Part shown: piece by piece, positions 14,001-26,010 of the stretch
Numbering within the stretch: the first letter of the stretch is position 1
Layout: each line of letters starts with the position of its first letter
Made by a program: the position numbers and the translations under genes
Source: Sitta carolinensis
Taxonomy: Eukaryota; Chordata; Aves; Passeriformes; Sittidae
DNA: 64,000 bases
Reading direction: 5' to 3'
Assembly (NCBI GenBank): GCA_032173965.1
Contig: CM063284.1
Coordinates: 65,160,863 to 65,224,862 of the forward strand
The notes under the pieces: generated by a model
Told to the model about the DNA's origin: nothing
What the model saw: the letters and a program-made list of their open reading frames with translations, nothing else
Database searches by the model: none

Positions 14001-14518
14001 GAGTGACAATTACACTACTTACTAGGTCAAGCCATTGTGGATGCTGAATGCCTTCTCTGTGTGAACACCCTACAATTGTATTCCAGAGGTACTGATGATA
14101 TTTTACCTTTCTTCCTTCTTCTCCCCTCCCATGGTTTACTTTTAATTTTTTTTTTCTCCTTCTTGCTGTTTTATATCCTGTCTGATTATAATTTTTAAAA
14201 AATTCCTCTAAAAGGTAATTATTGGAAGGCCAGTTCCACACATGCCAGTTTGTAGCCAAAGAATACAAGATGGGTGACAACCCTTATATCACACATATTA
14301 CATGTATTTTCGAATTACTTTTAATAAATTTGGAAAATAGAAGGCAAATCTTAGATTTTCACTTATGACAGCTCTCTTTGGTAGAAATAGATCAAAACTG
14401 AGGGAATAAATTATTGCAATCTATTGAGGTAAAAGGTATGTACACACTGTAATCAAAATAAATATTTCTTATATCTATGTATTGATTCCGCAAAGTGCTG
14501 AGCATAAGGTCCTTGTAA

Positions 14519-14565
14519 TCCCAAAGTTATGCAGAACCTACAGCTGATTCTGCATAACTTTGGGA
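14519..14565. repeat. Perfect 18-bp inverted repeat with 11-nt loop
   Basis: The left arm is TCCCAAAGTTATGCAGAA (14519-14536), the loop 14537-14547, and the right arm 14548-14565, its exact reverse complement. Pairing stops abruptly outside 14519/14565. No sign of a terminal repeat element or of a coding context is visible. Confidence 0.9.
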
Positions 14566-17500
14566 AATAGCCAGAGGAGAGGGACTGGGGGTGCAGCCTG
14601 AGTCCTCCAGTTTCCTTCCTGAAGTTGGGCAGAGGGAGAGACATCACCAGACACACATGGCAGTGACAAGTTTCCTACCTGCTGTGCAAAAGGGGAACAA
14701 ACCCTCCTCTGGATAAGAGCAGGGAAGGTGGCCACTTTTCCCACCCTTCCCACAAAACTGTCTCCCTGAAACAACTGACAACCTGCCATCCCAGGGAGAA
14801 GAGTGAGGCATCTGTCTGTAGTAATATCATCTTGAATTGTGAATTAATCAAGTCTCAGAAGTTGAGCTTAGGTGTTACAAGCTTCTCTGGGGAGCTCAAA
14901 TTCACCTGAAAGAATTCAAGGAGTTTTAAACAAAATTATAGCTACAATTTAGCAAAGGAAATGTGTATAGTTATGTTTCTTATCGCTGGAGTGCTTTAAA
15001 ATTGAAGTGAATTTTCAATGTAATTCATTCAGAATGATTCTTGTTGAGTAATTATCTTCAATAAAGATCTGTCAATACAGTTTCAAGCTATTGTCATTTT
15101 ATATCAAATATAAATTAGACAGTATAATGAATTCAGGTGCACCTAAGCTCAATGTCAGATGAAATTCTTTTATGATAATCAAGTGAAATAATTGCTCTAA
15201 GAAGATAAAAACAAAACCATTTAATACAATAACAGTAAAACTCCTTCTTTCTGCATTAACACAGCATAGATGATTTTGCAAAATCTGGGGTGTACATCTC
15301 AGGTAAATTCTACCTAATAAAGTTTTCAGGATTGTTTTCTGGAAAGAAAGAGCCATTATGTTGGCTGGTGTAAAACAGCATAGCTTTAAAAAAAAAGATA
15401 AAATCATGTCTATTTAAAATGGGTGAAGATTTGCCATAGAAACACTGATCTAAGCTTGTCAAGGTGTTTAGATAAAGGCTGTGTAGCCAGAATCACTGAC
15501 AGGGCATGCTGCCCAAAGGGCTTCTTTAGCTATATTAATATTTTCTGAGACACAGAGAAAATTGCTTAAATACTTTTTGATTAGGGCATCACCAGCTGAT
15601 GCATGGCCTGACACATCCGAGCAAGAAAGAACGTCAGTTCAGCAGCTATTATGCTGGACCTGGAAAACAAGACTGTGCTGAATCGGAGGTTAGGTCACAG
15701 CTCCCATCAAGACTAAGGGCAACTGAGTATCTTTTTCCAACAGGAACATTTTTCTGGACCTACTCAGTGGTTTATAGTGAGTGGACACAAAGCAGGAGAA
15801 GCTCATTTTCCTCCATCCTGTCCTCTGGGGCCAGCGGTGGCACAGCCCTCAGGTTGTTATTCTAACAACCTTTAAAGTGCTAAAAGTAGTGAGCATTTTT
15901 TAAGGAGGCAGAATCTTTTAAGTCAGTGCATTGTTATTCTGCTGTCTTTATTCCATCGCTAACTCTGAATGTTTCTCCAAGCCAGGGCTGACACAGATAT
16001 TGTTTAAATTTGTCCTACATAACCACGACTCAACACTTTTTGTTTCTGAATATAAAATTAAGCTAAAACCTTCTGCTTTTGTACATCTATAGTTATAATA
16101 AACAGAGAAAACCCAAAGATAGTTGGAGAAAAGGGGACACGTTTAAAAGCTTTCTTTACAAGCACAGCAGCAAATTGAAACATGGATGATCCAAAGCAGA
16201 AAAGCCATACCAGAGATCTGAAACCAACATTCAGCTCTCACAAAACAGAAGCTACTGAGAGAGTCCTCTCCTGACTTTAAGTAACAGGGAGTGGTGACAA
16301 TGGGGTCCTGAAAGACAAATGGCTGTTGAAATAGCTTTTATTTTGTTTCAAGTTACTTACAACTTTTCTGAAATCCTCCCCAAATTGTGGTCTTCACCAG
16401 TGTCAGTAGAGCTTATGTGCATAAGATAAGACAATGCGTACGAGGGGAGGAGTGTCTGTCTAGTAAAAGCAGCTTATCTCTCCAGATGGACTAAATAACA
16501 AAGCATTTTTAACAGAACTTTGAGCAGTCAAATCAATCCTAAATGGGAGACTGGCTCTGCAGGATGCTGAGAGCTCTCAGCCTCCGACTACATCCTTGGG
16601 GATGGCCAGAGCCTTGTTGGATCAGGTCTCTGCTCTGTCTGTGTTTGGGGATCATTGAGGTGGATGCCAACAAAGCCCTTAAGACACAGGCAAGTATTTT
16701 GTGTGAGTCTGCACAGGCACATGCTGTTAGATTAGCTCCTTAATGCTTTGCACCTGACATTAAGACTAAATTATGCTGCAATTTGCAATTATTTCTCTTC
16801 CTGACTATTTAAATCCATGCTTTCTGGTTGCTGTAAATCCCTGCTTTGCTTTGCAGTGCTTCTTGGCTTCAGTTGCTCTATTATTAGTGAGAGACTTACT
16901 CGTGCAGTAAATCAGCTCAGACAGAAGGACTGCAGAGTTACCCTTACATTTACCTCTGCCTGACTAGGGACCAGCAGAAGTCACATCCATCCAAGTACCC
17001 AGTAAAGCTGGTTAGCCACAGTTCAAAGTCCGGAATGACCTGTAGCGCACTATTTACTTGTACTTGTGCTCCTATAAACTGTGTCCCAATGGAAAAAAAA
17101 GGCATCCTATTTTGAGACACAATGGAGCAAATAATGATTAAACCCTGTTTTTTTGCCCGCATTTGATATTTTAGAGTAGGGTAGTTAGAATTGCAGTTTT
17201 GCTGCTTCTTTTACTTGCATTACTCATAACATTTTTCCTATACCCAGACAGAGCAATATGGAAAGATTAATTTCTCTGAAACAGTTAAGTGCCCATCTAC
17301 GTATATAAAAAACACAGATTCATTTATGATTTTTCAGACTGCAATATAAGGCAGCATTTTTATAATCATGGGAGGATGAAACAATGGAATTCCACTAACT
17401 TTCAGCTGGGCACAAAGGAGGTTACATTCCACATTGCCTTTAATCTGTTTTTATGAAACAGAAATCTGCAGTTGTATTGGCATTCAATAGCACAAAGATA

Positions 17501-20500
17501 GGCAGAATAAAAGCTCTTGAAATTATTTTCACCAATGTAAATTTTGGAGCTGGTTGAACAGCATGGAAAAAGGTAAAAAAGAATATGCAAGAAAACCTAG
17601 AGTATTTGCCCATTAATGTATAATCTGGCTAAAATGTTCTTATCTTTTGTGAAAGCAGAAGTGATCTAGTGAAAGAAATTATTACAGTAAACAGAACTAG
17701 AGCAATTTGAAGTTAACTTGGGTGAAATCAGTACCACAGCCTGGGAGTAGTGTGTACATTTACAAAAGCACATGCCACACACACTGGACTCACAAATCTG
17801 TCACTTCTGGTGCCCAGCCACAGGGCTGAGCTTGGCCACACCAGCACTGTGGTCCCTCACACATCTGTTCATCAGCAGACGTCAGCCCCTTCCAGCAAAC
17901 ACCATCCTCTCTCTCACTCCTTCCCGTCCCTCAAACACTGCATAGAGGGAAGAACTGCTGTTGCTCCCTGTTTGCATGGGGACTTGGAGCATTTGGACAC
18001 TTTCTTGGCCACCTGCACTGTCCTTGGGGACCTGAGGAAGCATCACCAACGAGCCACAGCCACCAGCCTAGGTGGTGACCATATGACCACTGGATTCTTT
18101 CTGCCTTCCCCTCAGAAGCCTGGATGATGGGACATGAACTGAAATACTGGCTACAAGTCCATTTTTCTCCAGAAAACCTGAATACACTTGCATAGTTACT
18201 CCTAGGCCAGGAAATAACTATCCCATATAGTATGATGACTTCTCTGGCAGCTGGAGAATGGGGAAGGCATGCGAGCAGCTTGGATTTTGGGTTGTTTTCT
18301 GATTAAGAGAGGTTATTTAAGGGTTACATAGCCCTCCTTGGGCAGAGCTGGTGTCAGGGGCAGGCAGCCCTCAAGTCAGAAATCACAGTCTTGCACTGCA
18401 GTTCTTGACTGCCTGTAGGGTGCTGCCCTGACCCAAGAAATCTTGAAAGCAGCAAGCAGAAGGCAAATTTTATCGCCATTTATAACAGCTTCTCTGGAAA
18501 GAAACTGCCTTAAAGGTGACAGCAAGGTTGCTTTCTGAAGTTTAGGCAAAACTGGCACATTCAGAGGATGAACACATGAGGCTCTTACAGCACTCTGGCA
18601 GACCCCAAGCAATGATTTCAGCTATCCTGTGTCACGAGGGCACACTCCTTTTGCCCTCAGACTCAGGGTCAGACAAATGGAGAGGCTGGAGGACTGTGAT
18701 CAATAACTGGCAAAGACGTGTATCCCCTTCAGGGCCCTTCAGAACATATAAGAACACAAGGAGTGCAGAGGCCACTGGCTGCCTCCCTGAAATCTCCCAG
18801 CACTGGGTTCTGACCCCAGAGTTGCTGATGCACATCTTGCAGCTTGTGCTTGAACCTGGCAAAGAAGCCAAGAGCTTTAAACGGCAGCCATTTTTCCTCC
18901 ACTGAGCCCCTTCCTGTGGGGCATCCAGCTGGTCCAGGGGTCACCAACTCAGGTGTACCTTGCTGGGAACCTCCCATGCGATGGCAGAGGACCCAAGACT
19001 GAACTACAAGAAGGGCAAAATTAAGCATGCTGATTTTTTTCCGAAGAGTAGCTTCCACTTTCCTGTCCCTACAACTTCTTTCACTTCTCATCTCAGTAGA
19101 AAGCTCTGTTCTGTCAGGCTGTACAAGCACTGTGTGTTTGCACAGATGTTCCCATGCTGGGCATAATCCTCCACTCTTTGCTGCTGGAGGAGTGCAACAG
19201 GTCGGAGTTGGCCCCTCCGACTTCCCACGCTGACACACGTGTTAAGTTCATTATCCTGTTTGCAGCACTTTTTCAGGACAACTGAGATGTGAATGTTTGA
19301 GCTGTGTCAACAGCACATGCTGGTAGACCTCCAAGGAAATTAAGGCCCCAAAATGATTGCAAATGGAAAGCTTTATTTTTGCCTTTTTAATTAGCAATCC
19401 AACCAACCGTTTAATAGAGAGCAAAATAATCACAGAGGGGTGAAAGCAAGGTATGTAAACTAGATTTCTGCTTGACTGGACCTGCTCTCTCAGGGTGCAA
19501 TTGGTAACACTTGTCTGCATTAATAAATCTGTGCCTATCTGAAACACATGGGAAAAGCTGGGGGAAAATGTCATTGTTGGCTTCTACAAAGATGTTTCTA
19601 ATACTCCTATTTGCTTCCAATTGTTCCTCAAAGGCCAACTTTGATATCCCACTAAAAAGCTAGGATTTCTACATTATTTTCAGAAAATAAAGAGTAAGTT
19701 TTCTAATGGATGTTTCCACTCCTATTACTGAGGTTTGAGATCTTCATTAAAAACCATTAAATCTTGAAGAATAATTAGACTGTTTCTTGTTTGATGAGGT
19801 CTGCGCCAGTAGGGCTTCTTAGCTCTATTTATTTACAAAAAAAAAAAAATGTAAGCTTTTACAAAACATCCAATCCTGAAACATACTGTTACATCTGCAT
19901 ATCTGAGTTATATTCCACATTATATTTTAGCCCATACACAGCACTCTTGAGCCCTCCTTATTTTAAGAAACAGGCTTTTCAAATTCATGCATCCATATCT
20001 AAAAATCTGCACTTTTCATTTTCTCTGAATTTTTGTTTCATGCCTTTTTTCCCCAAGCTAACCCAGCAGGAGGTATTCTTGCTGAATATTTTACCTAATG
20101 CTGAGATCTAATCTGTGTCAGCTCCTCTGCAACAGGTTTTGTGGGTTTTTTTCCAATTTTGCTTGTCGAAAGAGCTCATTGCTGGAAGGGATGTCTCGGG
20201 CATTAGCTGCGTGTGGAGGGAGAGAGCTAGCATGACCCTGGAGCTTTACCTCCTCAGTGTGAGCCGTGTGCTGGTGTTACCTGCTGCCAGATCCCAGCCT
20301 CCCCTGGCATACCACGCGGTGCTGGAGGAATCCCGGGATTCACTTCATTATCCTCTGCTGCCTCTCACACAGCAGCCACACACATCATCGCAGGGAGGTC
20401 TCCCAGCCATGGGCAGTGGCATCTGTGACTGCGCCCTGCCAGCTGTGGAAACACGAGGCAGCGTCACTACATCCTGTGCTGGGTTCAGCTCTTCCCCTGC

Positions 20501-22540
20501 TCCAGCGTGACCCGCCACACGCAGCATGCTGATCAGGCACCGTCTGCTTTAACTTCAGCCTTTCCCACAGCCTCCGGCAGAGGCTTTCTTGCCTTTGTCT
20601 TCCCTCTTTCCCAACGCCTAGGAAGGGGGAGACTTTTTACACTGTCAGAGATGACACGTAGGAGGGTGAGATTCAGAGATAGTTGGCAGAGAATTACCAC
20701 TCAGGCTAATCTGGAGAAAGGCATATTTTAAAGCAACCAAGAAAAAAGGAGGAGGATAAAGTACATCGCTTTCTACTGTGGGGTGCCTTTGGACAGAGTT
20801 CTATAAAGAGTCCCTATGTACAGGATTGTTCCAGTTCACAAAATTAGAAAGCAAAGCTTCTCCCTTCCAGATTCATCATGAGCTCCAGGAAGAGAAGATT
20901 ATAAATGCTGGACAAACGCTGGAAATAAAAACATTAATCTACCACACAGAGCACACTATTCAAACAGTGTTACTCACAGCCCTGCACCCTTAATAGCCCC
21001 ACCGCTGCTATTTATAACACCACAAGCACCCTTGGAGCTATGGAAACTCCAAACACTACTGGGACAAGTATTTTCCCACCTGTGAGAACAGAGAACCTGT
21101 CTGTGCCATGGCAATGACTCGGGAGCGGCTGGGGCTGCTCCATCACCTGTCTCATGGGCAATGGTGGGAGACCAACCTTGCGTGCACCAAGCTGTGGTTT
21201 GGTGAAGCCCAACGTGTCATACACAGACTTGCAGAGCAGTTTTAGGCTAAGCACTAGAACGTAATCAATTCTTTTTGCAGGAGATATTCAATTAAAAAAA
21301 AAGATCACAGGAGAATTCGTGAATATAGACATGTCCAGAAAACTATTTGTTCTCTCTGAGGCTCAGCCGTCTGTTGTTGTATTTGTAACAGGAGCTTTTA
21401 GTGCTTTGTCCCTTTCCCTAAGAAAAATTCAGGCTCCTTGCGCCCTGAGGTCACATGTCCTTGAATTTTCCCAAACAAAGTAATGTCCTGTGGCTTTGCT
21501 AAGAATTCTTTCTGGCCATTTCAAATTCACCATTTCATTTGCTCTAGTCAAGGGGTTTATATGCAAATTCTCATGCAAGTCTTATCCTTTAGTTAGCCAC
21601 AGTAACACCCTTGGCACTGGAAGTACTTATTAAGGAAGCCTCCCTTGGTGTGAAGGGGTGCACAATGACAGATGAAATTTAGCCCTTCCAAAAAAGTCTT
21701 CTCATTCTCTTCCCCTGAACTCTAGAATATGCCATTCATCTGAACATGTCTAGAAGATACCTGATACTTGAGGATGAGAGAGTTTATCTGGCTCAGTGCC
21801 TTGACTGCTGCCTCTTGGAAAGTTTCAGGTGTTGCAGAAAATGAAGTGAATAGTGGTGTACAACTATGATTTTTTTTTTTTCCTTCTGGGACCAAAGCCT
21901 GGATTTTGTTTGGTACATGGAGATTTTGTTTTAAACAGGGATGTATCTAAGAGGAAATGAAATTCTTGCTTCAATCTTCGCATCAAATTAAAACATGTAA
22001 TATTTATTCCTTGAGAGCACCTTGACAGTGTAGAACCTCCACCATCACATTCCAGAGTAAACATGTAGATATGCCTATCTGCCTGGGACAGTGGCTTAAG
22101 AAACTAATCTTCAACTGCAGAAATCACAGCCTCTGGCTCTTGCCCCTTGGGGACAAATCCAGTAAAGAGAAAAAGGAAAATGTCACATTTCCCTGCCAGC
22201 AAAGTTCCTGACCACCCAGAAGTCTATTCAATTCAGAGAGAAGCAAGCAGTTTTTTATGCAGCTTCTAGAATATCTCTTCCCAACCCTATTTAGATGCAA
22301 ACCAGGCCTGTTCAGGCAACCAACAGACTCTACAGGGGCTGTTATTCTGCATTTTAGAATCATGGTAAGAGGTCTCATAACACTGCCCATGGTGACAGGC
22401 CTTACAGAAACCCATTATAAGAGACAATACTTGCCCTGAGGAGCACCAGAGTCTAGAGAAAGGAAAAGAGAAGCTCATCTCAGTGGGGAAATATGTCCAC
22501 GATGACTCAGCCCAGCTGTCAAAGAGCAGAAGAACAGACA

Positions 22541-22640
22541 ATCATAGAATCATTTAGTTTCACAAACACCTTTAAGATCATAGAGTCAACCATAAGCTTA
22601 ACACTGACAAGTCATTGTGAAACCATCTCTTGTTCCAGTG
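22541..22640 (-). mobile_element. CR1 3' end fragment, minus orientation
   Basis: The plus strand starts ATCATAGAATCATTTAG, the reverse complement of the CR1 tail, then 'CACCTTTAAGATCATAGAGT' and 'CATAAGCTTAACACTGAC'. This resembles the 3' UTR of a CR1 subfamily different from the one at 48345. It fades after about 100 bp. Confidence 0.82.
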
Positions 22641-23805
22641 ATGCTTGTGTGCTTTTTATATTTTATCCTGGATCTAACTCTCTGTGATCATCTACAAACA
22701 GCACTGAGATGGAACAGGGTAGGGACAAGGTAAAGAGAAACTCTGTTTTCTCTGGTTTTCTTTAGCAGACCTCTTCTCCTACACATCATATGGGTGTTTA
22801 TCTGATCTTCTAATCTAGACCTGGTTTAAAGCTTATCATCCTCAATGCAAAGGACAGCTGCTCTCACCCTGGCAGAAAGGGGCGTTCCAGCAGACAGTCT
22901 TGCTTCAGCTTCCCTCTCCAAGTCAGGCAGATTGGGGATTTTAACATGGGCCTTCCCCAGTGATTTCTGAGCCACAAGGCTGCTGGCTACTCTGCTTAAA
23001 GATTCAGCATTTCCTGTTGGAGCTGCTCCACTCTGTGCCAAATAATTAAGTGTAAACAAATCTGGTTTGGTCACTCTTGTTAAGCTTAAGGGGGAATAGG
23101 ACTAGGGAAGGGTTTTCATAAAGACAGTCATGGTCTACATCACATCATGTCATGAGGGGAAGTTGCAAGTTTCCTCCACATGAAGAAGGAACTGAAGTGG
23201 AAAGTGTAAACCCTGGACAACCCCTGTTGGTCCAACCGCAGAGTGAAACAGAAACAAACACAGTTAAAGGAGGAAGTGATGTGACCAGCAGAGTGTCACA
23301 TCAGCACGGCTCCTCTGGAAACCTCCTCACCCAGGTCTGCCTGCCTGTGGGTGGGAAAAGACTGAATGAGGCAATGAAGGGAGAAAATGTCTCCTCACTC
23401 TGCTTGGCCTCAGCTCGCAGGGTTTCAGAAAAATTCCTTGCATGCTCTGGTCGTGCACATCTATTGGCGTACATCACCTTGCTCAGGGAAAACTGCCTTA
23501 GACGTCTGAGAAAATTTCTCAGGGATGCAGAGCAAATTAAATGACATAGGAATGGCCTTGGCAAGGGGAAAATGTAGACATTTGAGAGCTACTCCCTCAC
23601 ACACCCCAGTTTAACATAATCTGGCTTCTTGAAGATCTGTGTCTTGTGGTTGATTTCAAACTCCCAGGGAAGCTTTTCCTGTGGCTGGGACATTCATAAA
23701 GTCTCTCCCTCTCATGTGGGTGTTCCAGCAGTTAACACCATCTGCAATCATGTTGCAGACATTGCCTGTGCTGGAGCACACATTTTTCATTTTGTCTCTC
23801 TCTCT

Positions 23806-23834
23806 TTATTTATTTATTTATTTATTTATTTTTA
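23806..23834 (+). repeat. (TTTA)n microsatellite
   Basis: About seven TTTA units, preceded by a short CT repeat at about 23795-23805. Confidence 0.92.
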
Positions 23835-24763
23835 TGGGGACTCTAATTTCCACATGACTGATGGAATTTAATGACATCTCAGACTTTTCCCCCTCTGAAA
23901 AATATGCCTAAAAATGACCAGGCAGTCAACATGATTGCATAAGACTTGCTTCCTTAAAAAAGCCATGATAGAAAACAATTAAATTCAAAGTAGCTATTTT
24001 TCTGTTCTCTTAATTCTCTAATTCTAACAAACTAATCTGCTAGTGGGACTGGAAAACTTTCCATTCACAGAAGTCACACAATCTGTATCTGTAAGGTCCC
24101 AGAAATTTGCCTAAATTTATGGGTGCTCAATCCTTTACGGAGGTGTGGAAATCAACCCTATGTTTAGCAAAATATTCCCTTGTTTGCCAGTGTCTTTTGA
24201 TGAGAATAATTAATGAAAATTCTGACTATTTTCACAGTCCAGTTGAAAAACAGATACAAATTTGTGCAAAACTGAGCAGACTTCTCTTCAAAATACTCTC
24301 TTTAAAAAAAAAAAAAAAAAAAAAACCAAGAAAAATGTTGATTGATTGTGTTCATCAACTTGAATAGCTGAGGGGTGAGCAAAACCACCTCACTTATAGA
24401 ATAGCACTGTAAAAAAGAGGGAGATGACAAAGCAAGGGAAATGAACATGTTCCACACCCACTGTATAAAATCCACAGAAGGTGGACCTGCTTCCTCTGAT
24501 GAAGCTCAGACAAATGCCGCAGAAACACCTGGGGGAGTGGGACTGTGTTGATTTCTCAGTGAATCGGCACCCTAGAATTGGACAGCCTGGCTGGGATTTC
24601 CCACACCCCCTACAGCCTTATCACCCTCCTGGTCACACCTCTGAGTCAGGTGAGGTGCCCTTGTGCTGCTGGCACAAAGGACATGGCTGCAACTCCAGAA
24701 CAGCCCAAATCTGGCAGATAATGCCAACGTCTCTCTCCCTGGGGGCTGGGAACTTCGACATTT

Positions 24764-24790
24764 GGGAGGAGGAGGAAGAGGAGGAGGAAG
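24764..24790 (+). repeat. (GGA)n purine repeat
   Basis: GGA/GAA units run across 27 bp. They give an open frame here a run of glutamates, which makes that frame look protein-like without evidence that it is translated. Confidence 0.85.
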
Positions 24791-25951
24791 TTGGGGTCAG
24801 TGACGTATCTCACACGTGTGGCAGCAACCACAGCAGCTGATAAGGCTCTTGAGCCAGGAAACTGGATTGCAGATAACTGAGAGAAGTTTCTTCTGTGCCC
24901 TGTGGGTCCATAAACCTGTATGTGGGTGTTATCTGCCTGGGAGCATGCCTTGTCCCTTGACCAAACCTGGGCCAACAGCCTAACAATACCCAGCTTCGAG
25001 TTAAAGAGCAACTTGTGGCTTGAAAAGTGCCTCTGTCATCCTATATATAAATAACAGACACAGCACAAGCTGCATCATGTCTAACTGGAAGACAATCATA
25101 GCTTCTCTGGATTTATTATTGACTGTGAACACACTAACATGAAAATACTTTTTAAAAAGTCTGAATGCAATACATGTTTTCTCCGAATGTGTTCTTAAAT
25201 TGATAAAATACATCTGGTCTGAAGAGCTATTACAGCTTATCACAGAAACTTGGATCTAATTTATTGCCAGCAAAAAGCTTTCTTTAAGCCTCTTTATTTT
25301 TCAGATGCTCTACCATAAAACATGATAATTCATATTAAGAATGCATTTTAACACTGCTGAAAAGACAACTTGTCCTGAATAAAAGGTAGCATTCAGGGTG
25401 ATGGTTAAGTTAGAACATTGCCAAGATTGGAAATACAAGCTTTAGTGATTTGGAATGCATCTTGCCTAATGACCCTTATATAGCCAAAGTGGCCTACAGC
25501 CTGCTGAAAATCATCTCTCCTTAAATCAGCTTCCTTTTGAGTCCTCAAAATCACCCACCAGCTGTTTGAGAAATACAGATCTGTTCTTTTCACACATGAC
25601 ACTCTCTTTACCTTTTTTTGTGACTTTGTGAGTGCACCCATCAGGCAAAACTTGTTCCTCACAGAGGTTTTTAAATCACATTAAATCAAATAAAATCAGA
25701 GGGGTGTCCAATACTGAACATAATTGCTGGCTGTGGCCATAAGCTGAGGACAGGCACACTGATGGACAACCTGAGCCCTCCTCTTCTGAAGGGTGGAGCA
25801 GATGACACAGCACCTTCAGGGACGGTTAAGGGGAAGAGCTTACAGAAGGAGCCTGAAAGGTCAGCAGGGTCTGCATTAGCAGTCCTGCTTGTGAGAGGTC
25901 CCAATGCAGAAGAGCATGCTGCCACAGTCCATGGATGTTTCACAATTATCA

Positions 25952-26010
25952 CCTCCTATTTTTTCCTATAATGTCCTCCTAATTTCCTATAAATTCCTCC
26001 TAATTCTCCC
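25952..26010 (+). repeat. Short tandem repeat, about 22-bp unit, 2.7 copies
   Basis: Three consecutive units begin CCTCCTA at 25952, 25975 and 25996. The first two continue with a T-rich stretch and CCTATAA. The units differ by small substitutions and length changes, so it is an old local duplication. Confidence 0.8.

Larger units (their letters stand above)
7606..22540. other. Intergenic; no gene recognised
   Basis: About 15 kb without a supported gene or CR1 fragment. It holds the hairpins at 7793 and 14519, the G4 motif at 11020, a T19 run at 8896-8914 and a 16-bp TTATTTTTAAAAATAA palindrome at 12178-12193. Frames of 112-169 codons (11924-12262 minus, 17750-18127 plus, 18729-19238 minus, 20115-20510 plus) show no known domain. 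Confidence 0.7.

Noticed and set aside
18729..19238. 169-codon minus-strand open frame, among the longest not in a repeat
   Set aside because: No domain, signal or repeat that I recognise, no splice-flanked conserved segment, and overlapping frames of similar length on the other strand. Long frames are expected where GC content rises.
20115..20510. 131-codon plus-strand open frame in locally GC-richer sequence
   Set aside because: No homology recognised and no splice context; treated as chance.
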